This document shows, one piece after another, positions 1-6,884 of a DNA stretch of 32,409 nt. A program made the position numbers and the translations under genes. Source of the DNA: Streptomyces antimicrobicus (GTDB lineage: Bacteria; Actinomycetota; Actinomycetes; Streptomycetales; Streptomycetaceae); assembly GCF_020532625.1 (NCBI RefSeq), contig NZ_JAJAUY010000069.1, forward strand, positions 1 to 32,409. The letters are read 5' to 3'. Numbering within the stretch: position 1 is the stretch's first letter; each line of letters begins with the position of its first letter. A model generated the notes under the pieces. That model was not told the origin of the DNA, searched no databases, and worked only from the letters and a program-made list of their open reading frames with translations.

Positions 1-648
1 GGGCCACACCACCAGGGCGACCCCCACCACCCCGCCGTGCCGGCGCAGCGGCATGACCCCCCGCAGCGGCTCGCCCTGCAGGCCCGCGCCGGCGCCGGGC
101 AGCCGGGCGTCCACGCCCCACCAGCTCTCGCCGGTCCAGATCACCCGGTGCAGCGGCGTGTCCGGGGGCACCCACTGCCAGTGCACGGCCTCCTGCGGAG
201 AGGCGCCGGCGTGCCCGGCGAGCTCCAGGCAGTCGGTCTCGGTGCGCCGCCACAGGTAGAGGGCCTGGGCGCCGAGCCGGCGCAGGCCGTCCTGCAGCAG
301 GGTCACCGCCGCCTCGCCGGAGCTGTCGCAGACCAGCACGGCCGCGGCGTTGCGGCGCAGCCGCCGGGCCCCGGCGGGAGTCTCCGCCACGGGGGCGCCG
401 GCGGCGGCGTTGATCACGTCGGCGGCGAGGTCCTCGGCGCTCAGGCCGGTGGACAGCGCCAGGTCCACGACGTGGTCGGCGGCGTCGGCGGGGCTCACCC
501 CGAGCTGCTGCACGAGCACGCCGGAGGCCAGGTCCAGCAGCCTGCGCCGGATCCGGTCCTCGCGCAGTTCGGCGATCTCCGCGGTCAGCCCGGCCACTGC
601 TGCGGCCAGCGCTTCGTGCGCGGGTTGTGCCGCTGGTTGTGCGGCCAT
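1..648 (-). CDS. ANTAR/GAF-type regulator, N-terminal part (probable SpoIIE phosphatase), partial
   Basis: The minus strand is open from the ATG at 648 to the window edge (216 codons, no stop), so the C-terminus lies outside. After a short Ala/Gln-rich start and a helix (AVAGLTAEIAELRE), residues about 30-80 (RRRLLDLASGVLVQQLGVSP...DLAADVINAA) have the three-helix pattern of ANTAR-like domains. Residues about 100-216 (AAVLVCDSSGEAAVTLLQDGL...WRRTETDCLELAGHAG) read as a GAF domain. Known Streptomyces proteins with this front end often finish in a PP2C/SpoIIE phosphatase that dephosphorylates an anti-anti-sigma protein. That would fit the sigma/anti-sigma genes next door, but the catalytic part is not visible here. 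GTGAGG sits just before the ATG, at short spacing. Family call is fairly sure; the phosphatase end is inference. Confidence 0.7.
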   Translation of the reverse strand, partial: MAAQPAAQPAHEALAAAVAGLTAEIAELREDRIRRRLLDLASGVLVQQLGVSPADAADHVVDLALSTGLSAEDLAADVINAAAGAPVAETPAGARRLRRNAAAVLVCDSSGEAAVTLLQDGLRRLGAQALYLWRRTETDCLELAGHAGASPQEAVHWQWVPPDTPLHRVIWTGESWWGVDARLPGAGAGLQGEPLRGVMPLRRHGGVVGVALVVWP

Positions 649-668
649 GGCCTCACGGCCTCTTCCCG

Positions 669-866
669 TCTCGTCGCTCTTCCGTCTCGTCGCTTCGCCG
701 GCTCGTCGCTCGGCTTGCCGGCTCCTCGCTCCTCCGGCTCACCGGGTCGCCGGCCCGTCGTTCAGGTCCCTCGTCGGCCACGATGTCATGCGGCTCAGGC
801 GTCCGCAGCCGCTCCGCCCGGCCCCGCAGCCGTTCTGCCCGGTCCCCGGAGCCGTTCTACGCGGTA
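669..866. repeat. Degenerate short tandem repeats in the divergent intergenic region
   Basis: Two runs of imperfect repeats fill much of the 379-bp gap between the ANTAR/GAF gene and the sigma gene. The first, 669-766, has units of about 16 bp ending in CCG (669-684 TCTCGTCGCTCTTCCG, 685-700 TCTCGTCGCTTCGCCG, a 20-bp variant at 701-720, then 721-736 and 737-752). The second has units of 21-22 bp starting at 803, 824 and 845 and sharing a core like GCAGCCGTTCTGCCCGG. No convincing gene is seen here; the rest of the gap holds the sigma promoter candidate. Confidence 0.6.
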
Positions 867-927
867 CCTGAACCGGTCGCCCGGCCCCGGCTCCGCCTCA
901 TGGGGCGCACCTGCCCCGTCGCGCCAT

Positions 928-953
928 GGGTATGTGGGGGACTGGGCGGGTAT
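928..953 (+). promoter_or_regulatory. Candidate SigB-type promoter of the sigma-factor gene
   Basis: GTAT (930-933), 14 bases, then GGGTAT (948-953) fits the Streptomyces SigB-family pattern GNNT-N14-16-GGGTAC/T. GGGT at 928 with a 16-base spacer also fits. It lies 75 bp before the sigma start, so the gene may be transcribed by its own or a sister sigma factor. Confidence 0.5.
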
Positions 954-1027
954 ATCCAGTTCATGACCGGCTCACGACGGCCGCTGCACCCGCCGCGGAG
1001 CATCCCCCGTCGGAGGACGTGACGAGC

Positions 1028-1969
1028 ATGGACCGCAGAGCAGAAGACCGGGACCCGACCCGGGAGCACACCCGGGACCATTTCGACCGTCCCGAGACCG
1101 CCGAGACCGCCGAGGGCGACGAGCACACGGTCGCCGCCGCCGCGTCGCCGGTCGCCGACGACCCGCTGATCCCCGACGACCCGCTCAACGTCAGCACCAG
1201 CGAGGCCCGCACCCTCTCGGTGGCCCTGTTCCACCGGCTGCACGGCCTGGAGGAGGGCAGCGCCGAGTACTCCTACGTGCGCAACACCCTCGTCGAGCTC
1301 AACCTCTCCCTGGTGAAGTTCGCCGCCCGGCGCTTCCGCAACCGCAGCGAGCCGATGGAGGACATCGTCCAGGTCGGCACGGTGGGCCTGATCAAGGCCA
1401 TCAACCGGTTCGACCCGGACCGCGGAGTGGAGTTCACCTCCTTCGCGATGCCGACCATCACCGGTGAGATCAAGCGCTTCTTCCGGGACACCAGCTGGGC
1501 CGTGAAGGTCCCGCGCCGCCTCCAGGAGCTGCGGCTGGACGCCGCCAAGGCCAATGACGCCCTGGAGCAGGACCTGGGCCGCTGCCCCACCGAGACCGAG
1601 CTCGCCGAGCGCCTGGGCGTGCCCGAGGAGGAGCTCGCCGAGGGCCGCAAGGCCGCGCACGCCTACTCCACGCGCTCCCTGGACGTCCCCGTGCAGGAGG
1701 ACGGCGACACCTACGGCAGCCAGCCCGCCCTGGGCGAGGACGAGGCCGCGTACGAGCGCATCGAGTACCTGGAGTCCCTCAAGCCCCTCCTGGCCGAGCT
1801 CCCGGAGCGGGAGCGGACGCTGCTGTCGCTGCGGTTCGGCCAGGACATGACGCAGTCCGAGATCGGCGACCGGCTGGGCCTGTCGCAGATGCACGTGTCG
1901 CGGCTGCTCACCCGGACTCTGGCGACACTGCGGACCGGGCTGCTGACGGACGCCACGGATCAGGAGTGA
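1028..1969 (+). CDS. RNA polymerase sigma factor, SigB/SigF/SigG family
   Basis: A 313-aa group 3 sigma factor that directs RNA polymerase to stress or developmental promoters. Region 2 is at about residues 80-155 (LNLSLVKFAARRF...DIVQVGTVGLIKAINRFDPDRG, EFTSFAMPTITGEIKRFFRD). Region 3 spans about 165-235 (VKVPRRLQELR...PTETELAERLGV). Region 4 has its helix-turn-helix near 274-294 (MTQSEIGDRLGLSQMHVSRLL). The ATG at 1028 was chosen with GGAGG at 1012-1016 (11-nt spacing). An in-frame GTG at 1019 is too close to that site. The N-terminal 50 residues are acidic and low-complexity. Its last 62 bp overlap the 3' end of the opposing anti-sigma gene. Which of the many Streptomyces SigB paralogues it is cannot be told from sequence alone. 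Confidence 0.93.
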   Translation: MDRRAEDRDPTREHTRDHFDRPETAETAEGDEHTVAAAASPVADDPLIPDDPLNVSTSEARTLSVALFHRLHGLEEGSAEYSYVRNTLVELNLSLVKFAARRFRNRSEPMEDIVQVGTVGLIKAINRFDPDRGVEFTSFAMPTITGEIKRFFRDTSWAVKVPRRLQELRLDAAKANDALEQDLGRCPTETELAERLGVPEEELAEGRKAAHAYSTRSLDVPVQEDGDTYGSQPALGEDEAAYERIEYLESLKPLLAELPERERTLLSLRFGQDMTQSEIGDRLGLSQMHVSRLLTRTLATLRTGLLTDATDQE

Positions 1970-2645
1970 GGGGCGAGGCCACCTCCAGCCACACCGTCTT
2001 CCCTCCCCAGGCGCCGGTCGCGGGCTCCGAGCCCCAGGCCCGCGCCAGACGTTCCAGCACGATCAGCCCGTGCCCGCCGGGGAGGGCCGGGTTCGGGGCC
2101 GGCCGGCGACGGGGGTGCTCGGGGCTCCCGTCGCTGACCTCGACCCGCAGCCGGTCCTCGCTGTGGCGCAGCACCAGCTCCCTGGGACCGCCGGCGTGCA
2201 TGCAGGCGTTGGTGACCAGCTCGGAGACCATCAGCAGCACGTCCTCGGCGGCCTCGGCCTGCTCGGGTGAGATCTTGCGCCGCGCGGTGCCGTCGGCGAC
2301 CGCACCGGCAGCGGCCCCGCGGTCCGCGACCGCGGCGGCCCCGCGGTCGGCAGCCGCACCGGCCCCGCCGGAGGTCTCCACGGCGGACGCGACCCCGCCG
2401 GACTCCGGCTGCCCGCCGGACCAGCCGTCGGCCGCCGGCCAGCCCTCCGACCGCCAGGCGTCGCCCGGCCCGGCCAGTTCCTCCGGCTCCATCCAGCCCC
2501 AGTCCTCCAGGGCCTGCCGGGTGAAGTCACGGCAGCGGGTCACGACCCCCGGGGTGCCTCCGCCCAGGATGAGCCGGCGGGTCTGCTCTCCGGGCACACC
2601 CGTCGGCCCATCCGTCGGCCCAGGCACTTCGCGCATCGAACTCAT
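1908..2645 (-). CDS. Anti-sigma regulatory factor, RsbW-like HATPase
   Basis: A 245-aa serine-protein-kinase-type anti-sigma factor, expected to bind the neighbouring sigma and phosphorylate the STAS protein. The ATP site is in the C-terminal half: N box VSELVTNACMHAGG (N146), G1 VEVSDGSPEHP (D172) and G2 GGHGLIVLERLA (190-201). The first helix of the domain (RDFTRQALEDWGW, 39-51) is separated from the N box by an Ala/Gly/Asp-rich stretch at about 55-128 with AVADRGAA-like repeats, longer than in usual RsbW proteins of about 140-150 aa. The ATG at 2645 has GGTGG 7 nt upstream and begins 13 nt after the STAS stop, so the two are co-transcribed. Its 3' end runs antisense into the sigma gene. 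Confidence 0.9.
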   Translation of the reverse strand: MSSMREVPGPTDGPTGVPGEQTRRLILGGGTPGVVTRCRDFTRQALEDWGWMEPEELAGPGDAWRSEGWPAADGWSGGQPESGGVASAVETSGGAGAAADRGAAAVADRGAAAGAVADGTARRKISPEQAEAAEDVLLMVSELVTNACMHAGGPRELVLRHSEDRLRVEVSDGSPEHPRRRPAPNPALPGGHGLIVLERLARAWGSEPATGAWGGKTVWLEVASPLTPDPWRPSAARSAVSPESG

Positions 2646-2658
2646 GTCGTGCCACCGC

Positions 2659-3060
2659 TCATGACGTGCCCCCGTCCCCCTCGGTCCCCCACCCACCGAC
2701 CGGACCACCGGTGGCTCCGGCGAACGCGTCGCCCAGGGACGGGTACACCTGGAACACCCCGTCCGCCCCGGTGATGCGGAACATCCGCGCCACCGGCTGG
2801 CGCAGCCCCGACAGCTCCAGCCGGCCCCCGGACTGCTCGGCCGCGAGCCGGGCCCGCAGCAGCACGTTCAGCCCGGTGGAATCACAAAAGCGCAGTCCGG
2901 CGCAGTCGACCAGCAGTCTCACCCCCGGATCGGCGCCCCCGAGAGCGGCGTCCAGCGCCTCGCGCAACGGAGCCGCGGTGTCATGGTCGAGTTCCCCTGC
3001 GAGTGCGAGGACGGTCGTCCCGTCCCGTGCGGTCGCCTCGACCGAGAAGCGCCGTGCCAT
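2659..3060 (-). CDS. STAS-domain anti-sigma factor antagonist, RsbV-like
   Basis: A 133-aa single-domain STAS protein. The phosphorylatable serine is S61 in CDSTGLNVLL, after the strand RLLVDCAGLRF, as in RsbV/SpoIIAA/BldG. Unphosphorylated it should bind the anti-sigma factor and free the sigma; phosphorylation by the kinase reverses this. The start is placed at the ATG at 3060 (MARRFSVE) because GGAGG lies just upstream; an in-frame ATG six codons earlier would overlap that site. It is the second gene of the minus-strand operon, 21 bp after the PRC-barrel gene and 13 bp before the anti-sigma gene. Confidence 0.93.
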   Translation of the reverse strand: MARRFSVEATARDGTTVLALAGELDHDTAAPLREALDAALGGADPGVRLLVDCAGLRFCDSTGLNVLLRARLAAEQSGGRLELSGLRQPVARMFRITGADGVFQVYPSLGDAFAGATGGPVGGWGTEGDGGTS

Positions 3061-3081
3061 GTCCGTCCCTCCCTCCACTGG

Positions 3082-3432
3082 TCACATGTGGCGGTTGGCG
3101 TAGTACTGCTCGATCAACCGGATGAACGCCACGTCGTCGTCGTGCCGTCCACTCTCGAAGTCCGGGCTGGCCTTGATCTCCTGCTTCGTGGCCGCGACGC
3201 GGACGGTCTCATTGTCCACGTCCACTTCCCTGACCAGACCCGCCGGAACCAGCACGTGCCGGCCCAGGATCCAGGGGCCGGTGTCCACCACGATGAACGA
3301 GCGGCCCGCGTCGGCGGAATGCTTGTGGATCCGGCCGATGCTCCCGTCGGAAGCCTCGACCTTGAAACCCGTCAGGTCCGCACCTGCCACGTGACCGCTG
3401 CTGTCGGCGTAACCCCACATCTCGGTACCCAT
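3082..3432 (-). CDS. PRC-barrel domain protein
   Basis: A 116-aa soluble protein. The centre (GFKVEASDGSIGRIHKHS...FIVVDTGPWILGRHVLVPAGLV) is a PRC-barrel: a small beta-barrel of the ribosome-maturation/photosynthetic reaction-centre type, common in small actinobacterial stress proteins. The C-terminus (DFESGRHDDDVAFIRLIEQYYANRH) is a charged helix. The start at 3432 has GGGAGG 5 nt upstream. It leads the operon with the STAS and anti-sigma genes, so it may be a target or ligand-sensing accessory of the same sigma regulon; that role is inference. No catalytic motif is visible. Confidence 0.85.
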   Translation of the reverse strand: MGTEMWGYADSSGHVAGADLTGFKVEASDGSIGRIHKHSADAGRSFIVVDTGPWILGRHVLVPAGLVREVDVDNETVRVAATKQEIKASPDFESGRHDDDVAFIRLIEQYYANRHM

Positions 3433-3461
3433 GGCAGCCTCCCGCCTTCTCAGCGGCGCAC

Positions 3462-3486
3462 CTACCCAGGCTGAAGGCGATCAATC
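3462..3486 (-). promoter_or_regulatory. Candidate SigB-type promoter of the PRC-STAS-anti-sigma operon
   Basis: On the minus strand GATT (3486-3483), 15 bases, then GGGTAG (3467-3462) matches GNNT-N14-16-GGGTAC/T except in the last base. It is 30 bp upstream of the PRC-barrel start. It resembles the site before the sigma gene, suggesting that both arms of the module are in the same regulon. Confidence 0.45.
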
Positions 3487-3514
3487 ACGGCATTCCCACC
3501 CCCACCCCCCTTAC

Positions 3515-3554
3515 TTCCGTAGTCCGGAAACTGTTTTCCGTCATTCGGTAGAGT
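3515..3554 (+). promoter_or_regulatory. Operator-like array and -10 box upstream of the SDR/aminotransferase operon
   Basis: Three TTCCG half-sites alternate in orientation: TTCCG 3515-3519, CGGAA 3525-3529, TTCCG 3536-3540. They are spaced about one helical turn (10-11 bp). The last two form a 6-bp inverted repeat, CGGAAACTGTTTTCCG. A -10-like TAGAGT follows at 3549-3554, 35 bp before the start codon. The layout fits a repressor covering the -35 region. The binding protein is unknown. Confidence 0.5.
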
Positions 3555-3589
3555 GGAGCGGACGTCCGCGCCACGGGGAGGAAATGGCC

Positions 3590-4330
3590 ATGACCGAGCA
3601 CCGCGTCGCCCTGATCACCGGTTCGTCGTCCGGCATCGGCGCGGCCGTCGCCCGCCGCCTGGCGGCCGAGGGCCTGCGCGTCGTGATCAACTCCGCGCGC
3701 AGCGAGACCGCCGGCCGGGCCCTGGCCGCCGAGCTGCCCGGCGCCCGCTACGTCCGCGGCGACGTCTCCGACCCGGCCGACGCCCGCCGCGTGGTGGCCG
3801 AGGCCGTCGCGGCCCACGGCCGACTGGACGTGCTGGTCAACAACGCGGGCACCACCCGCTTCATCCCGCTCGACGACCTGGAGGCCGCCGACGCCTCCGT
3901 CTGGCGCGACATCTTCGACGTCAACGTCCTCGGCCCCTGGCAGATGATCACCGCCGCCGCGCCCCACCTGCGCACCTCCGGCGCCGGCTGCGTCGTCAAC
4001 GTCTCCTCGGTGTCCGCCACCCGGGCCCTGGGCAGCTCCGTCCCGTACGCCGTCAGCAAGGCGGCGCTGAACCACATGACCCGGCTGCTCGCCTCCCAGC
4101 TCGGTCCGCAGGTCCGGGTCAACGCGGTGGCCCCCGGTCTGATCGAGACGCCCTGGTACGACGGGGCGACCCAGGTGTGGGAGGACTCGCGCGAGTGGAT
4201 CACCGCGAACACCCCGCTGCGCCGCGTCGGCACCCCCGAGGACGTGGCCGAGGCCGTGCGCTACCTGGTGGACGCCCCGTACACCACCGGGGACGTGCTC
4301 ACCGTCGACGGCGGCCGGCACGTCGTCTGA
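3590..4330 (+). CDS. SDR family NAD(P)-dependent oxidoreductase
   Basis: A 246-aa classical short-chain dehydrogenase with a Rossmann fold. The cofactor glycine motif is TGSSSGIG (10-17), NNAG is at 84-87, and the catalytic set is N112, S140, Y153 and K157 (YAVSK). The C-terminus VDGGRHVV is typical of FabG-like enzymes. S36/R37 after the second strand (VVINSARSET) hints at NADP(H). The ATG at 3590 was chosen because GGGGAGGA at 3576-3582 is 7 nt upstream; an ATG at 3584 would be only 1-2 nt away. It is followed after 28 bp by a class-III aminotransferase, so the two may interconvert an alcohol/ketone and an amine. The substrate cannot be read from sequence. Confidence 0.92.
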   Translation: MTEHRVALITGSSSGIGAAVARRLAAEGLRVVINSARSETAGRALAAELPGARYVRGDVSDPADARRVVAEAVAAHGRLDVLVNNAGTTRFIPLDDLEAADASVWRDIFDVNVLGPWQMITAAAPHLRTSGAGCVVNVSSVSATRALGSSVPYAVSKAALNHMTRLLASQLGPQVRVNAVAPGLIETPWYDGATQVWEDSREWITANTPLRRVGTPEDVAEAVRYLVDAPYTTGDVLTVDGGRHVV

Positions 4331-4358
4331 CGCCCCGACCATCTGAGGAGTCCGCATC

Positions 4359-5714
4359 ATGGACAACTACGCTCGGCTCATGAACAAGGACACCGTCAAG
4401 GCGGCCGACCGCGCGCACGTGTTCCACTCCTGGTCCGCCCAGGAGCTCATCGATCCACTCGCCGTGGCCGGGGCCGAGGGGTCGTACTTCTGGGACTACG
4501 ACGGGAACCGCTACCTCGACTTCTCCAGCGCCCTCGTCTACACCAACATCGGCTACCAGCACCCCAAGGTCGTCGCCGCGATCCAGGAGCAGGCCGCGAA
4601 GCTGTGCACGCTGGCGCCCGGCTTCGCCGTGGACGTGCGCTCCGAGGCGGCGCGGCTGATCGCCGAGCGCACCCCCGGGGACCTCGACAAGATCTTCTTC
4701 ACCAACGGCGGCGCCGAGGCCGTCGAGAACGCCGTCCGGATGGCCCGCGTGCACACCGGACGGCCCAAGGTGCTCAGCGCCTACCGCTCCTACCACGGCG
4801 CCACCTCCGGCGCGATCAACCTCACCGGTGACGCCCGCCGCTTCGGCAACGACTCCGCCACCGCCGGCGTCGTCCACTTCTGGGGCCCCTTCCTCTACCG
4901 CTCCCCCTTCCACGCCACCACCGAGGCGGAGGAGTGCGAGCGCGCCCTGCGCCATCTGGAGGACACCGTCGTCTTCGAGGGCCCGGCCTCGATCGCCGCC
5001 GTCGTGCTGGAGCCGGTCGTCGGCGCGGCCGGGGTGCTGGTGCCGCCGCCCGGCTACCTGGCCGGCGTACGGGAGATCTGCGACCGCCACGGCATCGTCC
5101 TGGTCCTCGACGAGGTCATGGTGGGCTTCGGCCGCACCGGCGCCTGGTTCGCCGCCGACCACTGGGAGGTCGTCCCCGACCTGCTGACCTTCGCCAAGGG
5201 CGTCAACAGCGGCTACCTCCCGCTCGGCGGCGTCGCGATCTCTCCCGCGATCGCCGAGACCTTCGCCCGCCGCCCCTACCCGGGCGGGCTGACGTACTCC
5301 GGGCACGTCCTGGCGTGCGCCGCCGCCGTGGCCACCCTCGGGGTGATGGCCGAGGAGGGCGTCGTCGAGCAGTCCGCCCGCACCGGCGCCGAGCTGCTCG
5401 GGCCCGGGCTGGCCGAGCTCGCCGAGCGGCACCCGTGCGTGGGCGAGGTGCGGGGCATGGGCACCTTCTGGGCGCTGGAGCTCGTCCGCGACCCGGCCAC
5501 GCGCGAGCCGCTGGTGCCGTACGCCGCCTCGGGCGCGGCGGCCGCCCCCATGGCCGCCTTCGCCGAGGCCTGCAAGAAGGGCGGCCTGTGGCCGCTGACC
5601 GCCGGCAACCGCCTGCACGTCGCCCCGCCCTGCACCGTCTCCGCCGAGGACGTGGCCCGGGGCCTGGAGATCCTCGACGGGGCCCTGGCCGTGGCGGACG
5701 CGCACATGGCCTGA
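4359..5714 (+). CDS. Class-III (aspartate aminotransferase family) PLP-dependent aminotransferase
   Basis: A 451-aa fold-type I enzyme of the omega-amino-acid/taurine-pyruvate aminotransferase group. Landmarks are FTNGGAEAVENAVRMAR (114-130, phosphate-binding loop), YHGATSGA (145-152), LDEVMVGFGRTG (250-261, D251 to the pyridine nitrogen) and the Schiff-base lysine K280 in TFAKGVNSGYLPLGG. The start has GAGGAG 8-9 nt upstream. The gene follows the SDR after 28 bp. The acceptor is probably pyruvate or an oxo acid, by family; the amino donor (beta-alanine, taurine, a polyamine or another omega-amine) is open. The length is normal and all key residues are present. Confidence 0.92.
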   Translation: MDNYARLMNKDTVKAADRAHVFHSWSAQELIDPLAVAGAEGSYFWDYDGNRYLDFSSALVYTNIGYQHPKVVAAIQEQAAKLCTLAPGFAVDVRSEAARLIAERTPGDLDKIFFTNGGAEAVENAVRMARVHTGRPKVLSAYRSYHGATSGAINLTGDARRFGNDSATAGVVHFWGPFLYRSPFHATTEAEECERALRHLEDTVVFEGPASIAAVVLEPVVGAAGVLVPPPGYLAGVREICDRHGIVLVLDEVMVGFGRTGAWFAADHWEVVPDLLTFAKGVNSGYLPLGGVAISPAIAETFARRPYPGGLTYSGHVLACAAAVATLGVMAEEGVVEQSARTGAELLGPGLAELAERHPCVGEVRGMGTFWALELVRDPATREPLVPYAASGAAAAPMAAFAEACKKGGLWPLTAGNRLHVAPPCTVSAEDVARGLEILDGALAVADAHMA

Positions 5715-5799
5715 CGCCGCCAGGAACCCTGTGGGGTCGCCCAATCCGTGGCCGCCGCTCTCGGAGGATCCGTGCCGGTCCGATCCGCTCGCGCGCGTG

Positions 5800-5864
5800 T
5801 TGCAATCCCCTTGCACCTACGGACCGGGATGCACGTCAGTCCCGGGGCGGCCCCTCGCGGGGCC
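5800..5864 (+). promoter_or_regulatory. Inverted repeat and hairpin in the uricase upstream region
   Basis: The 252-bp gap before uricase has TGCAATCCCCTTGCA (5801-5815), a perfect 5-bp inverted repeat that is also a direct repeat of TTGCA 11 bp apart, suitable as an operator. Further on GGCCCC-TCGC-GGGGCC (5849-5864) forms a 6-bp tetraloop hairpin. No clear -10/-35 pair was found. Confidence 0.35.
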
Positions 5865-5966
5865 GAACGGCGGGGGGCGGGCCGGCGGCAGTTCGCGCGG
5901 GCCGTCGGACGCCGGGCGTACGGGATCCAGCAGACCGGACTCCGTGTACCCGAAGGAAGAGCGCGC

Positions 5967-6884
5967 ATGAGCAAGCACGTCCTGGCCCAGAACCAGTACG
6001 GCAAGGCCGAGAACCGCATCGTCAAGGTCACCCGCAAGGGCAACGACGGCTCCTGGCACGAGATCCGCGACCTGAACGTCTCGGTCGCGCTGCGCGGTGA
6101 GTTCCGCGACGTCCACCTCACCGGCGACAACGCCAACTGCCTGCCCACCGACACCACCAAGAACACGGTGTACGCCTTCGGCAAGGAGCACGGCATCGAG
6201 TCGCCCGAGGCCTTCGGCATCCTGCTCGCCAAGCACTTCGTCTCCTCCCAGACCCCCATCCGCGAGGCGCAGATCCGGATCGAGGAGTTCGCCTGGGAGC
6301 GGATCCCGGTCCCCACCCGCAAGGAGCAGCACTCCTTCGTCCGCAAGGGCCAGGAGGTGCGCACCGCGCAGATCACCTACGGCGAGTCCACGGGCCTGCA
6401 GGTCGTCTCCGGCCTGAAGGAGCTGACCGTGATGAACTCGACCAACTCCGAGTTCCACGGCTACATCAAGGACAAGTACACGACCCTCCAGGAGGCGTAC
6501 GACCGCATCCTGGCCACCAAGGTCACCGCCCGCTGGGCGCATTCGGCGCTGGCCGCCGACGACCCCGCGCACGACTGGGACCGCTCCTACAGGCAGGTGC
6601 GCAAGCACATGCTCCAGGCCTTCGCGGAGACGTACTCCTACTCGCTGCAGCAGACCCTGAACCAGATGGCCGAGCGGGTGCTCGACAACTGCCCGAAGGT
6701 CAACGAGGTCCGGCTCAACCTCCCCAACAAGCACCACTTCCTGGTGGACCTGGAGCCCTTCGGCCTCAAGAACGACAACGAGGTCTACTTCGCGGCGGAC
6801 CGGATGTACGGCCTGATCGAGGGCACCGTCCACCGCGACGGCGTCCAGCCGGTCATCGCCACCAGCGACTGGATCGTCGCCTAG
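5967..6884 (+). CDS. pucL: Uricase (factor-independent urate hydroxylase)
   Basis: A 305-aa urate oxidase converting urate, O2 and water to 5-hydroxyisourate and H2O2 in purine breakdown. Recognised by the N-terminal YGKAENRIVKVTR, the first tunnelling-fold repeat with TGDNANCLPTDTTKNTVYAF (the catalytic Thr of family TDTxKN), and the second repeat with VVSGLKELTVMNSTNSEFHG and NLPNKHHFLVDLEPFG. The typical C-terminal NDNEVYFAADRMYGLIEGTV is also present. The start at 5967 follows AAGGAAGAG with about 9 nt spacing. No transthyretin-like 5-HIU hydrolase or OHCU decarboxylase gene lies beside it here, so the rest of the pathway must be elsewhere. Its stop codon overlaps that of the convergent gene. 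Confidence 0.96.
   Translation: MSKHVLAQNQYGKAENRIVKVTRKGNDGSWHEIRDLNVSVALRGEFRDVHLTGDNANCLPTDTTKNTVYAFGKEHGIESPEAFGILLAKHFVSSQTPIREAQIRIEEFAWERIPVPTRKEQHSFVRKGQEVRTAQITYGESTGLQVVSGLKELTVMNSTNSEFHGYIKDKYTTLQEAYDRILATKVTARWAHSALAADDPAHDWDRSYRQVRKHMLQAFAETYSYSLQQTLNQMAERVLDNCPKVNEVRLNLPNKHHFLVDLEPFGLKNDNEVYFAADRMYGLIEGTVHRDGVQPVIATSDWIVA

Noticed and set aside
37..966. Plus-strand frames opposite the ANTAR/GAF gene
   Set aside because: The minus strand gives recognisable ANTAR and GAF patterns. The plus-strand product is low-complexity and would run into the repeat region.
5946..5951. GTACCC read on the minus strand as a SigB -10 (GGGTAC) near uricase
   Set aside because: It points away from uricase into the aminotransferase and no gene starts downstream on that strand.
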